NCBI GenBank assembly: GCA_017448355.1
Contig: JAFSLQ010000059.1
Coordinates: 1 to 64,000, forward strand
Origin: Clostridia bacterium
Lineage (GTDB): Bacteria > Bacillota > Clostridia > Christensenellales > Borkfalkiaceae
Direction: 5' to 3'
DNA: 64,000 nucleotides
Shown here: positions 19,061 through 26,411 of the stretch, one piece after another
Position numbering within the stretch: position 1 is the stretch's first letter
How the letters are laid out: each line of letters begins with the position of its first letter
Program-made: the position numbers and the translations under genes
Notes under the pieces: model-generated
Databases searched by the model: none
Told to the model about the DNA's origin: nothing
Seen by the model: the letters and a program-made list of their open reading frames with translations, nothing else

Positions 19061-19384
19061 TTATCTTGTCCGTATCCCTGCAAGATTCATCTTTGCGTAT
19101 CTGAATCTTAAAATATTTATCCGCTTATTTTCGTCGTCTATACCATATATCATCACATAATTATCAATGGTTACGTGCCGTATCGTGTCGTCGACGATAA
19201 AATATATTTTACAATCGGGAAATCCGTACGGCAATACGCAAGCGTTGTCTATCGCTTTTTCTATTTTGTCCAACATATCGTTCGCCGCTTTTACATTGTT
19301 TAAATTTTCACTTATATACTCCAAAACCGAATCGATATCCTGTTCCGCAAGCGGCGTAAACGCGAACGTATATTTATTTGGCAT
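19061..19384 (-). CDS. ParE/RelE-superfamily toxin
   Basis: A 107-aa toxin-like protein. The fold signature is readable: FTPLAEQDIDSVLEYISENL (about 10-29, the N-terminal helices), then a mid-protein strand with the PYGFPDC motif, RHVTIDNYVMIYGID, and a terminal I-N-I-L-R-F-R-Y-A. The pattern is closer to ParE (gyrase) than to RelE (mRNase), but the target cannot be decided from sequence. It overlaps the end of its antitoxin by 11 nt, the usual coupling of a type II toxin-antitoxin operon. Confidence 0.85.
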   Translation of the reverse strand: MPNKYTFAFTPLAEQDIDSVLEYISENLNNVKAANDMLDKIEKAIDNACVLPYGFPDCKIYFIVDDTIRHVTIDNYVMIYGIDDENKRINILRFRYAKMNLAGIRTR

Positions 19385-19634
19385 ACTTTCCCCTTAAATT
19401 TTTCATAACGGTAGTTCCGTCAAGCAGTTCGCCCTTATCTGCCTGCGCTTTCCCTTCCACAATCTTCGAATACATTTCTATTTTCGCAAGTTTTTCTTCG
19501 TAAGCGGCAATACTCATAACAACCATATCCCCATAACCGTTTTTGGTTACAAAAATAGGTTCGTTTACCGAATTGCAAAGTTCTGAAATTTTATTTGTAT
19601 CTCGTAAATCTTTAATAGGTATTATCTGTGGCAT
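19374..19634 (-). CDS. Phd/YefM-family antitoxin
   Basis: An 86-aa antitoxin. The N-terminus (IIPIKDLRDTNKISELC) followed by EPIFVTKNGYGDMVVMSIAAYEEKLAK is the Phd/YefM DNA-binding fold, and the C-terminal 30 residues would wrap the toxin. It precedes the ParE-like gene and overlaps it. Its promoter is a perfect consensus (19676-19704) with a 10-bp palindrome in the spacer, fitting autorepression by the antitoxin or complex. SD GGGGGTG lies before the ATG. Confidence 0.88.
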   Translation of the reverse strand: MPQIIPIKDLRDTNKISELCNSVNEPIFVTKNGYGDMVVMSIAAYEEKLAKIEMYSKIVEGKAQADKGELLDGTTVMKNLRGKYAK

Positions 19635-19675
19635 ATCACACCCCCTTTAATACATTATATTCTTTTTACGACAAA

Positions 19676-19704
19676 ATTATAGCATAATTATGTTATATTG
19701 TCAA
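19676..19704 (-). promoter_or_regulatory. Consensus promoter and operator of the toxin-antitoxin operon
   Basis: Minus strand TTGACA (19699-19704), 17-bp spacer, TATAAT (19676-19681): a perfect sigma-A promoter. The spacer contains the palindrome CATAATTATG (19683-19692), a plausible antitoxin operator. Confidence 0.8.
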
Positions 19705-19729
19705 GGCGGATGTTTAAAATAAAAAAATA

Positions 19730-19757
19730 AAAACGCTACCAACGATAATAGCGTTTT
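19730..19757 (-). terminator. Intrinsic terminator of the DUF898-like gene
   Basis: AAAACGCTA (19730-19738) and TAGCGTTTT (19749-19757) form a 9-bp stem. On the minus strand it is followed by TTTTTATTTTTTTATTTT, a strong tail, 10 nt after the stop codon at 19768. Confidence 0.8.
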
Positions 19758-19767
19758 TTATTTGCGT

Positions 19768-20085
19768 TTAATTTTCCTGCACTGCAAAGTACGTGTGTTT
19801 GGTTACCCATTTTTTCATTTTAATGGTTACCCAAAAACCGTAGATGCCGAGTGTTATAATCGTTAAAAGCAACCACTTTATCCAGTTGCCGAAAAGTTGA
19901 ACCGCGCTGCCGTCAAAAGCAAGGCGTTTGCCTTCTATAACCATGTGTTTAACTTCCCAGTTAACCTTCATGCACACTGCCCACGGAAAACATATGCCGA
20001 GTGTTAACAGGGTAATAATAAGACCTAAAAGCGTCCAACCCAGAAGTTGAAACAGTCCCCCGTCGAAATACGAATCTCTTTCCAT
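19768..20085 (-). CDS. Small membrane protein, DUF898 (YjgN)-like
   Basis: A 105-aa protein with two hydrophobic segments (about 14-35 and 68-88). Repeated motifs precede each: an F-D-G-G-L-F-Q-L-L-G-W unit and a F-D-G-S-A-V-Q-L-F-G-N-W unit, with G-I-C-F-P-W-A and G-I-Y-G-F-W following the helices. This internal duplication is typical of DUF898/YjgN-like proteins, which are widespread in Firmicutes and have no established function. It has its own promoter (20128-20156) and terminator, so it is monocistronic. Confidence 0.75.
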   Translation of the reverse strand: MERDSYFDGGLFQLLGWTLLGLIITLLTLGICFPWAVCMKVNWEVKHMVIEGKRLAFDGSAVQLFGNWIKWLLLTIITLGIYGFWVTIKMKKWVTKHTYFAVQEN

Positions 20086-20127
20086 ATTTTACTCCTATGT
20101 AATCAAAAAATACTCGTTGATGTTTAT

Positions 20128-20156
20128 ATTTTAGCGACTGGATTAAAAATTGTCAA
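20128..20156 (-). promoter_or_regulatory. Promoter of the DUF898-like gene
   Basis: Minus strand TTGACA (20151-20156), 17-bp spacer, TAAAAT (20128-20133). SD AGGAG precedes the ATG at 20085. Confidence 0.75.
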
Positions 20157-20206
20157 CATAGTCGCGAAATTTCCCGCAAAAATATACGCCGTATAAAGGA
20201 TTTTAT

Positions 20207-20219
20207 GGCGGTTTCCGCC
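20207..20219 (+). terminator. Orphan terminator-like hairpin upstream of glyQS
   Basis: GGCGG (20207-20211), TTT, CCGCC (20215-20219), followed by TTTGTTTTT on the plus strand. It lies upstream of the glyQS promoter, and no gene is visible that it would end. Confidence 0.45.
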
Positions 20220-20230
20220 TTTGTTTTTGC

Positions 20231-20259
20231 TTGACTATTGTATAAATATACTGTAAAAT
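20231..20259 (+). promoter_or_regulatory. Promoter of glycyl-tRNA synthetase gene
   Basis: TTGACT (20231-20236), 17-bp spacer, TAAAAT (20254-20259); the leader is about 26 nt with AGAAGG before the ATG. No T-box is present: the leader is too short. Confidence 0.75.
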
Positions 20260-20291
20260 ATCTTTTGAAATTCATTTAAGAAGGTCTTTTT

Positions 20292-21680
20292 ATGGAACAA
20301 AAAGCGACTATGGAAAAAATCGTCAACCTTTGTAAAGGCAGAGGTTTTATATTCCCCGGTAGTGAAATCTACGGGGGCTTAGCAAACAGTTGGGACTACG
20401 GCCCCTTGGGCGTAGAGTTTAAAAACAACGTCAAAAAGGCGTGGTGGAAACGCTTCGTTCAGGAAAGTAAGTACAACGTGGGCTTAGATTCCGCTATTAT
20501 TATGAACCCTGAAACTTGGGTAGCGTCCGGTCACGTGGGCGGTTTTTCAGACCCCTTAATGGACTGTAAACAATGTAAAGCCCGCCACCGCGCGGATAAA
20601 CTTATCGAAGACTACGCGAGCGAGAACAACACGAGCGACAATCCTGCGGCGTGGACTTTCGACGAGATGAGTGCGTTTATAAAAGAACATAATATCGCCT
20701 GCCCCGTGTGCGGCGGACACGAGTTTACCGAGATAAAGAAATTCAACCTTATGTTTAAAACCTTTATCGGCGTTACCGAAGACACGACTTCGACCGTTTA
20801 TCTTCGTCCCGAAACGGCACAGGGAATTTTCGTGAATTTTGCGAACGTTCAGCGTGCGGCGCGTAAAAAACTGCCCTTCGGCATAGGTCAGATAGGCAAA
20901 TCGTTCAGAAATGAAATTACCCCCGGTAACTTCGTATTCAGAACGCGCGAATTCGAGCAGATGGAACTTGAATTCTTCTGCAAACCCGGCACGGACTTGG
21001 AGTGGTTTAAGTACTGGAAAGATTACTGCCACAAATTCCTTTTGGATTTGGGGCTAAAAGACGAACATTTGCGCCTTCGCGACCACGAAAAGGAAGAACT
21101 AGCGTTCTACTCAAAGGCGACAACCGATTTCGAGTTTTTGTTCCCGTTCGGTTGGGGCGAACTTTGGGGTATTGCCGACAGAACGGACTACGACTTAGGT
21201 CAGCACGCAAAATTCAGCGGCAAAGACCTTACGTACTTTGACCAGGATACTAACGAACACTATATCCCGTACGTTATCGAGCCGTCGCTCGGCGCGGACA
21301 GGGTTGCGCTTGCCTTTTTAGTGGACGCCTACGACGAAGAAACCGTGGGAGAGGGCGACGTTCGCGTAGTTTTACACCTACACCCAGCCCTTGCCCCCTA
21401 TAAGGCGGCTATTCTTCCGCTATCTAAAAAACTCGGCGAAAAGGCGACGGAAATTTACGAAGAACTTTCTAAATACTTCCCTGTCGATTACGACGAAACG
21501 GGTTCAATCGGCAAACGCTACCGCCGTCAGGACGAAATAGGAACGCCGCTTTGTATAACTTACGACTTCGATTCCGAAACGGATAACTGCGTGACGGTTC
21601 GTGACCGCGACACGATGGAACAAGTCCGTATTCCCATTGCGGACGTTAAAAAGTATATAGAAGAAAAGATTGTATTTTAA
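20292..21680 (+). CDS. glyQS: Glycyl-tRNA synthetase, alpha2 type
   Basis: A 462-aa single-chain class II synthetase charging tRNA-Gly. The N-terminal [12 protein letters not shown] and [14 protein letters not shown] are diagnostic of the eukaryote-like dimeric GlyRS. Motif 2 [17 protein letters not shown] (about 215-231), motif 3 with G-A-D-R-V-A-L-A-F (about 335-343), and a C-terminal anticodon domain follow. A zinc-site-like CKQC ... CPVCGG is visible (about 96-150). Length is normal for the family. Confidence 0.97.
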   Translation: MEQKATMEKIVNLCKGRGFIFPGSEIYGGLANSWDYGPLGVEFKNNVKKAWWKRFVQESKYNVGLDSAIIMNPETWVASGHVGGFSDPLMDCKQCKARHRADKLIEDYASENNTSDNPAAWTFDEMSAFIKEHNIACPVCGGHEFTEIKKFNLMFKTFIGVTEDTTSTVYLRPETAQGIFVNFANVQRAARKKLPFGIGQIGKSFRNEITPGNFVFRTREFEQMELEFFCKPGTDLEWFKYWKDYCHKFLLDLGLKDEHLRLRDHEKEELAFYSKATTDFEFLFPFGWGELWGIADRTDYDLGQHAKFSGKDLTYFDQDTNEHYIPYVIEPSLGADRVALAFLVDAYDEETVGEGDVRVVLHLHPALAPYKAAILPLSKKLGEKATEIYEELSKYFPVDYDETGSIGKRYRRQDEIGTPLCITYDFDSETDNCVTVRDRDTMEQVRIPIADVKKYIEEKIVF

Positions 21681-21697
21681 TATCGGATAAAAAACAC

Positions 21698-21725
21698 GCG
21701 GGCGGCACAATTTTGTGCCGCCCGC
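21698..21725. terminator. Bidirectional terminator between glyQS and the unknown cassette
   Basis: GCGGGCGGCACAA (21698-21710) and its exact reverse complement (21713-21725), a 13-bp stem on a 2-base centre between convergent genes. Confidence 0.75.
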
Positions 21726-21747
21726 AGTAAATACTAATTATAAAAAA

Positions 21748-23142
21748 TTATTGTTTTATTATGCCAGAAACATATATAATATCGTTATAAAGTTTTCCAC
21801 TCGTTTCGTTGGACTTTTCTATAAGAGCGTTCCCGAGTTCCGTTGTACTTAAATGCACACTATCGCTAAGTTTTTCAAAACTCTGCATATTTACAGAGTC
21901 AAAATCAGCAAAGCGTTTATAAATAGTATCACCTATTGTTTTGATTACAGTGGTCTTGTTTAGACTAACCCTATCTACAAGTTGTAATGACTCTTTAAAT
22001 GTCTCCGCTCTACCGCTTGTCATATTAAATATAATAAGGTCAATATTTTGCCAATCCGCTTGATTAATTATAGCATCAAAACTTTTTATAAGTCCGTTTT
22101 TAATTTCTTCGCTTTCTTTTACAAGTTGTTCGATTTCGGGAATAATTTTTGTTTTTATCGCGGCTAAATTGGTTGCATTAACTATTCTCATATTGTTTAT
22201 CTTTGAACCCAAATCAGTTAGATTACTTTCCATAGATAAAAAGGTAGTTGCCAACATTTTTTCATAAGAATTAATATCGTTCGTCAATTCATCAATCTCG
22301 TTTGATATTTTATTAAATTTATTATTAAAATGGAATACATCTACAGAATATTTCTCTCGTAATTCTTGCTCAAGGAAATATCTTTTCCTTACAATATTCA
22401 TAATAATTGCTAAGACAGTAAAAACAATTCCGCCTATTAACATTAGTTGACCAGGTTTAATTCCGTTAATCTCTTCATTAATAGAGTCAAAGCCAGAACC
22501 AAGAGACCCCGCCGCAATCATTACTAAAGCATAAATGCCGAGTATGTAAAAGATAATCATTAACGCTTTCGGCGGCTTCCCGTGAGTTATATATTTAGGC
22601 TTTACAGGTTTTTTTAATAATTGTCGTCTTTGCTCAGCCGCAATTTTTTTATTATTAACTCCTTCAATTTGGTTATTAACCTGTAAAATACTTTTCTTGT
22701 TTTTGTCTCGGATTTCTTCAAGACGTTCATCTATGTTTTTATGGCTATCTAAATTTAACAAGTTAAAATTTCTATCAATGTCATTAATTATTTCCGAAAC
22801 GGTTTGTTGATTGTCTGCACTAAAATATACTACGTCTTCTTCCTCGTTCTCTGTCTGCTCGCGCTTATCCGCACTTTCCGAATAATGTGTTGGATATCTA
22901 AAACCTATTAACTCATCAAAGTCTAAACTCTCTGCAATCGCACTTGCATCATTAATCTCTTTGGCAATCTCATTATGTTCAACGACTGTTTTTGATAAAA
23001 TCTCATTGATTTCTTCTTTCTTTGCACAGATATTATCGAATTTTTGAGATATAACCGACATTCCGCTTCTTAAAACACAAAGATCGGAAATAATAGACGC
23101 ATTTTTATCGCTTGCTTTTTGTATATATTTTTCGTTATCCAT
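21748..23142 (-). CDS. Unknown coiled-coil protein with two central membrane helices
   Basis: A 464-aa protein that I do not recognise. Residues 1-180 are largely helical and charged (coiled coil with an acidic insert about 88-105). Two hydrophobic segments (about 193-212 and 232-250) are separated by a short glycine-rich loop, and residues 255-464 are again coiled coil, ending with a helix bundle. The symmetric coil-TM-TM-coil layout places both coils on the same side of the membrane, recalling membrane scaffolds or chemoreceptor-like rods, but no signalling motif is seen. Last gene of an AT-rich operon headed by the gene at 23376-23666 and divergent from an XRE regulator. Confidence 0.8.
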   Translation of the reverse strand: MDNEKYIQKASDKNASIISDLCVLRSGMSVISQKFDNICAKKEEINEILSKTVVEHNEIAKEINDASAIAESLDFDELIGFRYPTHYSESADKREQTENEEEDVVYFSADNQQTVSEIINDIDRNFNLLNLDSHKNIDERLEEIRDKNKKSILQVNNQIEGVNNKKIAAEQRRQLLKKPVKPKYITHGKPPKALMIIFYILGIYALVMIAAGSLGSGFDSINEEINGIKPGQLMLIGGIVFTVLAIIMNIVRKRYFLEQELREKYSVDVFHFNNKFNKISNEIDELTNDINSYEKMLATTFLSMESNLTDLGSKINNMRIVNATNLAAIKTKIIPEIEQLVKESEEIKNGLIKSFDAIINQADWQNIDLIIFNMTSGRAETFKESLQLVDRVSLNKTTVIKTIGDTIYKRFADFDSVNMQSFEKLSDSVHLSTTELGNALIEKSNETSGKLYNDIIYVSGIIKQ

Positions 23143-23163
23143 ATAATTCCTCTAATCTTTTCA

Positions 23164-23346
23164 TTAATCGCGGCTTCTATAAAAGTTGATGCCGTCGTCT
23201 GTATAAAACTCCCCTCTACCGAAATCTTCTTTTAAATCACAAGTTTTATCATAACTGGGATAAGGTTTGTTTTTTGCATTGTTTTTAGTTGCTACGTTTT
23301 TATTTACTAAACTTATATTTGTTCTTATTATTTTATCGTTTTCCAC
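23164..23346 (-). CDS. Unknown small hydrophilic protein (60 aa)
   Basis: A 60-residue, asparagine- and lysine-rich protein with a C-terminal aromatic/acidic segment (GRGEFYTDDGINFYRSRD). No recognisable motif. It lies between the two other genes of the XRE-controlled operon (29 nt and 21 nt gaps) in the same direction, so it is probably co-transcribed. It may be a small partner of the membrane coiled-coil protein; that is inference from position only. Confidence 0.55.
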   Translation of the reverse strand: MENDKIIRTNISLVNKNVATKNNAKNKPYPSYDKTCDLKEDFGRGEFYTDDGINFYRSRD

Positions 23347-23375
23347 ATTCTTGCCCTAATTGTATTAAAATTATT

Positions 23376-23666
23376 TTAATCTATTTCCGATTCATCCACT
23401 TCGTTAAAAATAAGTTTGCCACCTGTAAAAAGTCCACCTTGTTTAGCAGTAATCATATAATTCCCTGTTCCGTCGCAACTTAACACTCCTTCGCATGGCT
23501 TATATAACAAAAAAGTAAAATATACCTCAATATCTTTATCTATCGTAAATTCTTCTACCGTTTTATTTCTTATTTCAGCCAATAATCTGCCGCTTTTTTT
23601 GCTATACATTTTCATATAATCTTTCGCAGGCCAAGCCGCACAATTTGCATATATTTTTATATCCAT
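23376..23666 (-). CDS. Unknown protein heading the XRE-controlled operon (96 aa)
   Basis: A 96-aa protein starting at the second ATG after GGAG (spacing 8 nt); an upstream frame to 23693 would start inside the 5' leader and lacks an SD. It is rich in beta-strand pattern, with GNYMITAKQGGLFTGGKLIF near the end, and contains two cysteines (LYKPCEGVLSC) in a possible loop. No signal peptide. I do not recognise the family. It is the first gene after the operator-promoter region shared with the XRE regulator and is likely cytoplasmic. Confidence 0.65.
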   Translation of the reverse strand: MDIKIYANCAAWPAKDYMKMYSKKSGRLLAEIRNKTVEEFTIDKDIEVYFTFLLYKPCEGVLSCDGTGNYMITAKQGGLFTGGKLIFNEVDESEID

Positions 23667-23691
23667 TTCCATTCTCCTTTTGTTTTTTATC

Positions 23692-23721
23692 ATTATACAC
23701 TAACCTTTGGTTAGTTGTCAA
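23692..23721 (-). promoter_or_regulatory. Cassette promoter whose spacer is a 17-bp palindromic operator
   Basis: Minus strand TTGACA (23716-23721), 18-bp spacer, TATAAT (23692-23697). The spacer is almost exactly the perfect palindrome ACTAACCTTTGGTTAGT (23699-23715). A second inverted repeat AACTAACTATTAGTT (23727-23741) lies toward the XRE gene and shares the ACTAA/TTAGT half-sites. The XRE protein is the obvious candidate ligand. Confidence 0.7.
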
Positions 23722-23772
23722 ACAAAAACTAACTATTAGTTATATATTTTTGTCAAAGGGGAAAATAATATT

Positions 23773-23982
23773 ATGGAATACTTTTTAATAAAAGAAAGGT
23801 TAAGGGAAGAGATTAAGAATTCTAATCTGACGACCGTTGAAATCGCCAAAAAAGTGGGCGTTTCGCCCGAAATGATAACGCAATATATGACGACTAAAAA
23901 ACTTCCGAAACTCGATACTTTTGCTAAACTTTGCAAAGAATTAGACCTATCCGCAAACTACATTTTAGGTCTTGAAGATTAA
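23773..23982 (+). CDS. XRE-family HTH transcriptional regulator
   Basis: A 69-aa single-domain Cro/C1-type repressor: the HTH is TTVEIAKKVGVSPEMITQYM (residues about 20-39), with the family tail LDTFAKLCKELDLSANYILGL. There is no sensor domain, so control would be by DNA binding alone or by antagonism from a partner. Divergently transcribed from the three-gene unknown cassette across an 80-bp region with two palindromes, the classical layout of an autoregulated switch. Confidence 0.9.
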   Translation: MEYFLIKERLREEIKNSNLTTVEIAKKVGVSPEMITQYMTTKKLPKLDTFAKLCKELDLSANYILGLED

Positions 23983-24072
23983 TTTCTTATAAGTAAATTG
24001 TCAAGCTAAGTGCCTTTATAATCAAGTAAAAATCATTTCCTTTTAAAGAGTTTTCGGAGTTAGGGGATTTTT

Positions 24073-24112
24073 AAGGGGGAAGAACGGATTCGAAAAACAG
24101 TTCTTCCCCCTT
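24073..24112. terminator. Terminator hairpin with repeated arm sequence (copy 1)
   Basis: AAGGGGGAAGAAC (24073-24085) and its reverse complement (24100-24112). The same 13-nt arms recur at 43376-43416 after groEL, with a related loop. It separates the XRE gene from the convergent membrane gene. Confidence 0.75.
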
Positions 24113-24121
24113 ATTTAATAT

Positions 24122-24502
24122 TTATTCCTTGCCCCTTAGATTTACCGCTATAATGCCCGATATCCCGCCGATAACGGCAACGAAAATCAAATCGATAAGC
24201 GTTTTTACGCCGAAAACTTCCGCACCCGATAACAGCGAAAAAATAAGATACAACATTAGCGTTGAAATTAAACCCGTCGTTATGCCCTTAAAAAGTCCTT
24301 TATCCCCAGAAAGCGAAAAATAACAGCCGCAAAACACCGCTACGACCTTTATAAACTGGTTGACGATTTTTATGGCGATATCGGGCACGTCGGCAAATTT
24401 AACTAAAAGCGCAAATAAGAGTACGCCTATTAAACTTACTATCACCGTTAAAAAAGTCGCCTTTATAACCGAAGAAAAGAACGGCTTTACACCTTCCTTC
24501 AT
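24122..24502 (-). CDS. TIGR04086-like small membrane protein
   Basis: A 126-aa, four-helix membrane protein (segments about 13-32, 42-62, 72-91 and 99-120) with a short basic C-terminus (NLRGKE). Small four-helix proteins of the TIGR04086 family are commonly encoded next to yajC in Clostridia, and this gene sits next to yajC here. No function is established. Its SD (GGGGGTG) is embedded in the 3' arm of a hairpin (24508-24548) between it and yajC, which could both attenuate transcription and mask translation. Confidence 0.75.
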   Translation of the reverse strand: MKEGVKPFFSSVIKATFLTVIVSLIGVLLFALLVKFADVPDIAIKIVNQFIKVVAVFCGCYFSLSGDKGLFKGITTGLISTLMLYLIFSLLSGAEVFGVKTLIDLIFVAVIGGISGIIAVNLRGKE

Positions 24503-24507
24503 AAAAA

Positions 24508-24548
24508 CACCCCCGAACTGTTCTATTTAAATAGATACGTCGGGGGTG
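24508..24548 (-). terminator. Hairpin overlapping the RBS of the TIGR04086-like gene
   Basis: CACCCCCGA (24508-24516) and TCGGGGGTG (24540-24548) form a 9-bp stem. On the minus strand the 3' arm is followed by TTTTT and then the ATG at 24502, so the terminator tail and the SD region coincide. The loop holds a further palindrome, CTATTTAAATAG. Confidence 0.7.
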
Positions 24549-24589
24549 CTTATTTTATTACAGTTTATTTATCAGAAAACGACCGCGGA

Positions 24590-25039
24590 CTAAATTTCGT
24601 CCTCTAAACGTCTTTTTCTTTTAGCCTTTTTGGGCGCTTCTTCGGTAGCGGGTTCAACTTTTTCTTCGGTAACCGTTTCTTCTGCCTTTTCCGCTTGCGC
24701 CGCCGCCTCTACCGCGCTGCCGTTTGCGGGCGCTGTCTGGTAAATCGCGCCTTTATCGAATTTAACGTAAGACTTGTTGTCGTCCGTTCCCGTTTCCAAA
24801 ACGAAAGTGTTTTCCGCGTCGTTGATTTCCACAACGAAACCGCATACGCCGCCGATGGTTTTAACCCTGTCGCCTTTTTTAAGTTGGTTTACCATATTCT
24901 GCGCTTCTTTCTGTTTTTTCTTGCCCGAAATGGTTTGCCAGATTAAAAGACCTATCATAGCAACGATTATTACGATAAATACTACCGTTATCATAGTGCT
25001 GTTGCCGCCGGTAGTGCCAGCCAATAAATTGTTAAGCAT
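24590..25039 (-). CDS. yajC: Preprotein translocase accessory subunit YajC
   Basis: A 149-aa SecDF-associated protein. One N-terminal membrane helix (about 14-35), then K-K-Q-K-E-A-Q-N-M-V-N-Q-L-K-K-G-D-R-V-K-T-I-G-G type sequence, the YajC core, and a long alanine/glutamate tail ending in basic K-R-K-R-R. Start set at ATG 25039 with GGAGAA 7 nt upstream; an in-frame TTG at 25060 lies before this SD and is unlikely. Follows tgt in the usual ruv-queA-tgt-yajC order. Confidence 0.93.
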   Translation of the reverse strand: MLNNLLAGTTGGNSTMITVVFIVIIVAMIGLLIWQTISGKKKQKEAQNMVNQLKKGDRVKTIGGVCGFVVEINDAENTFVLETGTDDNKSYVKFDKGAIYQTAPANGSAVEAAAQAEKAEETVTEEKVEPATEEAPKKAKRKRRLEDEI

Positions 25040-25144
25040 TGTTATTCTCCTATAAATCAATATAAAATATTGTAAACGATTTTTGTAAATTAATCAAGTA
25101 TTTTTTACGCGATTTAATTAATCGGCAAATTTTGCGCGGATTTT

Positions 25145-26272
25145 TTATACTCTTTTATAAAGTCCGCCTGTTTTAGCGTAAAATTCTTCTCTGAATTCGG
25201 TAAACGCGTCGGCGATTATCGCTTCCCTTATGTCTCGCATAAGTTTATTTAAGTAGGTTATATTGTGAAGACTAAGCATCATACCGCCCATCATTTCGCC
25301 CGCGTTTATCAGGTGGCGAAGGTATGCCTTTGTATAGTGCGTGCAAGCATAACAGTCGCACTCAGGGTCAAGCGACGAAAAATCTTCTTTATAAGCGCCG
25401 TTTCTTATTACAGCCTTGCCGTAAGACGTAAGCGCCGTACCGTTTCTGCCGACGCGCGTTGCCAAAACGCAGTCGAACATATCCACGCCGCGGAACACCC
25501 CTTCGACAAGACAGTCGGGACTGCCAACGCCCATTAAATAGCGGGGCATATTGTCGGGATAAAACGGGAGCATAGCGTCTAAAACGTCGTACATAACTTC
25601 CTTCGGTTCGCCGACGGAAAGCCCGCCGATGCCGAACCCGTACTTTGCATAGGGCAAAGTCTCTTTTAAACTTGTAAGCCTTAAATCGCGAAAGACGTTG
25701 CCCTGCACTATCGGGAAAAGCGCTTGATTATCGTTTTTATGATGCGCGTAGCACCTGTCAAGCCAGCGAAGCGTCCTTTCCATAGCGGTTTTCGAGTACT
25801 CTTTGGTCGCGCCGAAAGTCGAACACTCGTCAAACGCCATAATGATATCCGCACCGAGATTGTTTTCTATGTCGATAGCCTTTTCGGGCGTGATAAAATG
25901 CTTGCTGCCGTCAATGTGCGAAGAAAATTTTACGCCTTCGTCGGTGATTTTATTGAGTTTCGCAAGCGAAAAAACCTGAAACCCGCCGCTGTCGGTGAGT
26001 ATAGGTCTATCCCACGCCATAAATTTATGAAGTCCGCCCGCCGCTTTAATTAGTTCGTCGCCCGGACGCATATAAAGGTGGTAAGTGTTCGACAGAATTA
26101 TCTGCGTTTTTGCCGCTTTTAAGTCGTCGGGTTTTACGCCCTTTACCGTCGCCTGCGTGCCGACGGGCATAAAAGTCGGCGTTAAAATATCCCCGTGCGG
26201 AGTATGAAGTATCCCCGCGCGAGCGCCCGTTTTACTATCCTGTTTAATTACTTCGTAAGAAAATTTTTCCAT
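25145..26272 (-). CDS. tgt: Queuine/preQ1 tRNA-guanine transglycosylase
   Basis: A 375-aa TIM-barrel enzyme exchanging G34 for preQ1 in GUN-anticodon tRNAs. The active-site segment LTDSGGFQVFSLAKL (about 91-105) holds the nucleophile-region aspartate. G-V-G-S-P-D-C-L-V-E-G-V is the second motif, and the zinc site C-x-C-x(2)-C plus a late histidine appears in DCDCYACTHYTKAYLRHL and SLHN. Follows queA across the MITE-like element. Confidence 0.97.
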   Translation of the reverse strand: MEKFSYEVIKQDSKTGARAGILHTPHGDILTPTFMPVGTQATVKGVKPDDLKAAKTQIILSNTYHLYMRPGDELIKAAGGLHKFMAWDRPILTDSGGFQVFSLAKLNKITDEGVKFSSHIDGSKHFITPEKAIDIENNLGADIIMAFDECSTFGATKEYSKTAMERTLRWLDRCYAHHKNDNQALFPIVQGNVFRDLRLTSLKETLPYAKYGFGIGGLSVGEPKEVMYDVLDAMLPFYPDNMPRYLMGVGSPDCLVEGVFRGVDMFDCVLATRVGRNGTALTSYGKAVIRNGAYKEDFSSLDPECDCYACTHYTKAYLRHLINAGEMMGGMMLSLHNITYLNKLMRDIREAIIADAFTEFREEFYAKTGGLYKRV

Positions 26273-26286
26273 AATCTAATCTTAAA

Positions 26287-26411
26287 TGTTTTATATTGTA
26301 AACGAGTTAGGCAAGGCTCGCAAGCGTTTTGGGTGAGATAGACCTTGTTGGTCATCGAAGTCAAAACGCGCAGCAGTAAACGCCGCATAACGAAGTTTAG
26401 AATATAAAACA
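26287..26411. mobile_element. MITE-like 125-bp element with terminal inverted repeats at the queA/tgt junction
   Basis: The ends TGTTTTATATTGTAAAC (26287-26303) and GTTTAGAATATAAAACA (26395-26411) are inverted repeats with a single mismatch. Inside, GCGTTTTG and CAAAACGC pair, enclosing GACC-TTGTT-GGTC, so the whole unit can fold as a long hairpin. It covers the last codons and stop of queA and stops 14 nt before the tgt start. No transposase. The frame running across it looks like a spurious translation of a repeat. Confidence 0.6.

Noticed and set aside
20260..20291. T-box leader for glyQS
   Set aside because: The promoter lies only about 26 nt from the start region; no specifier loop or AGGGTGG motif is present.
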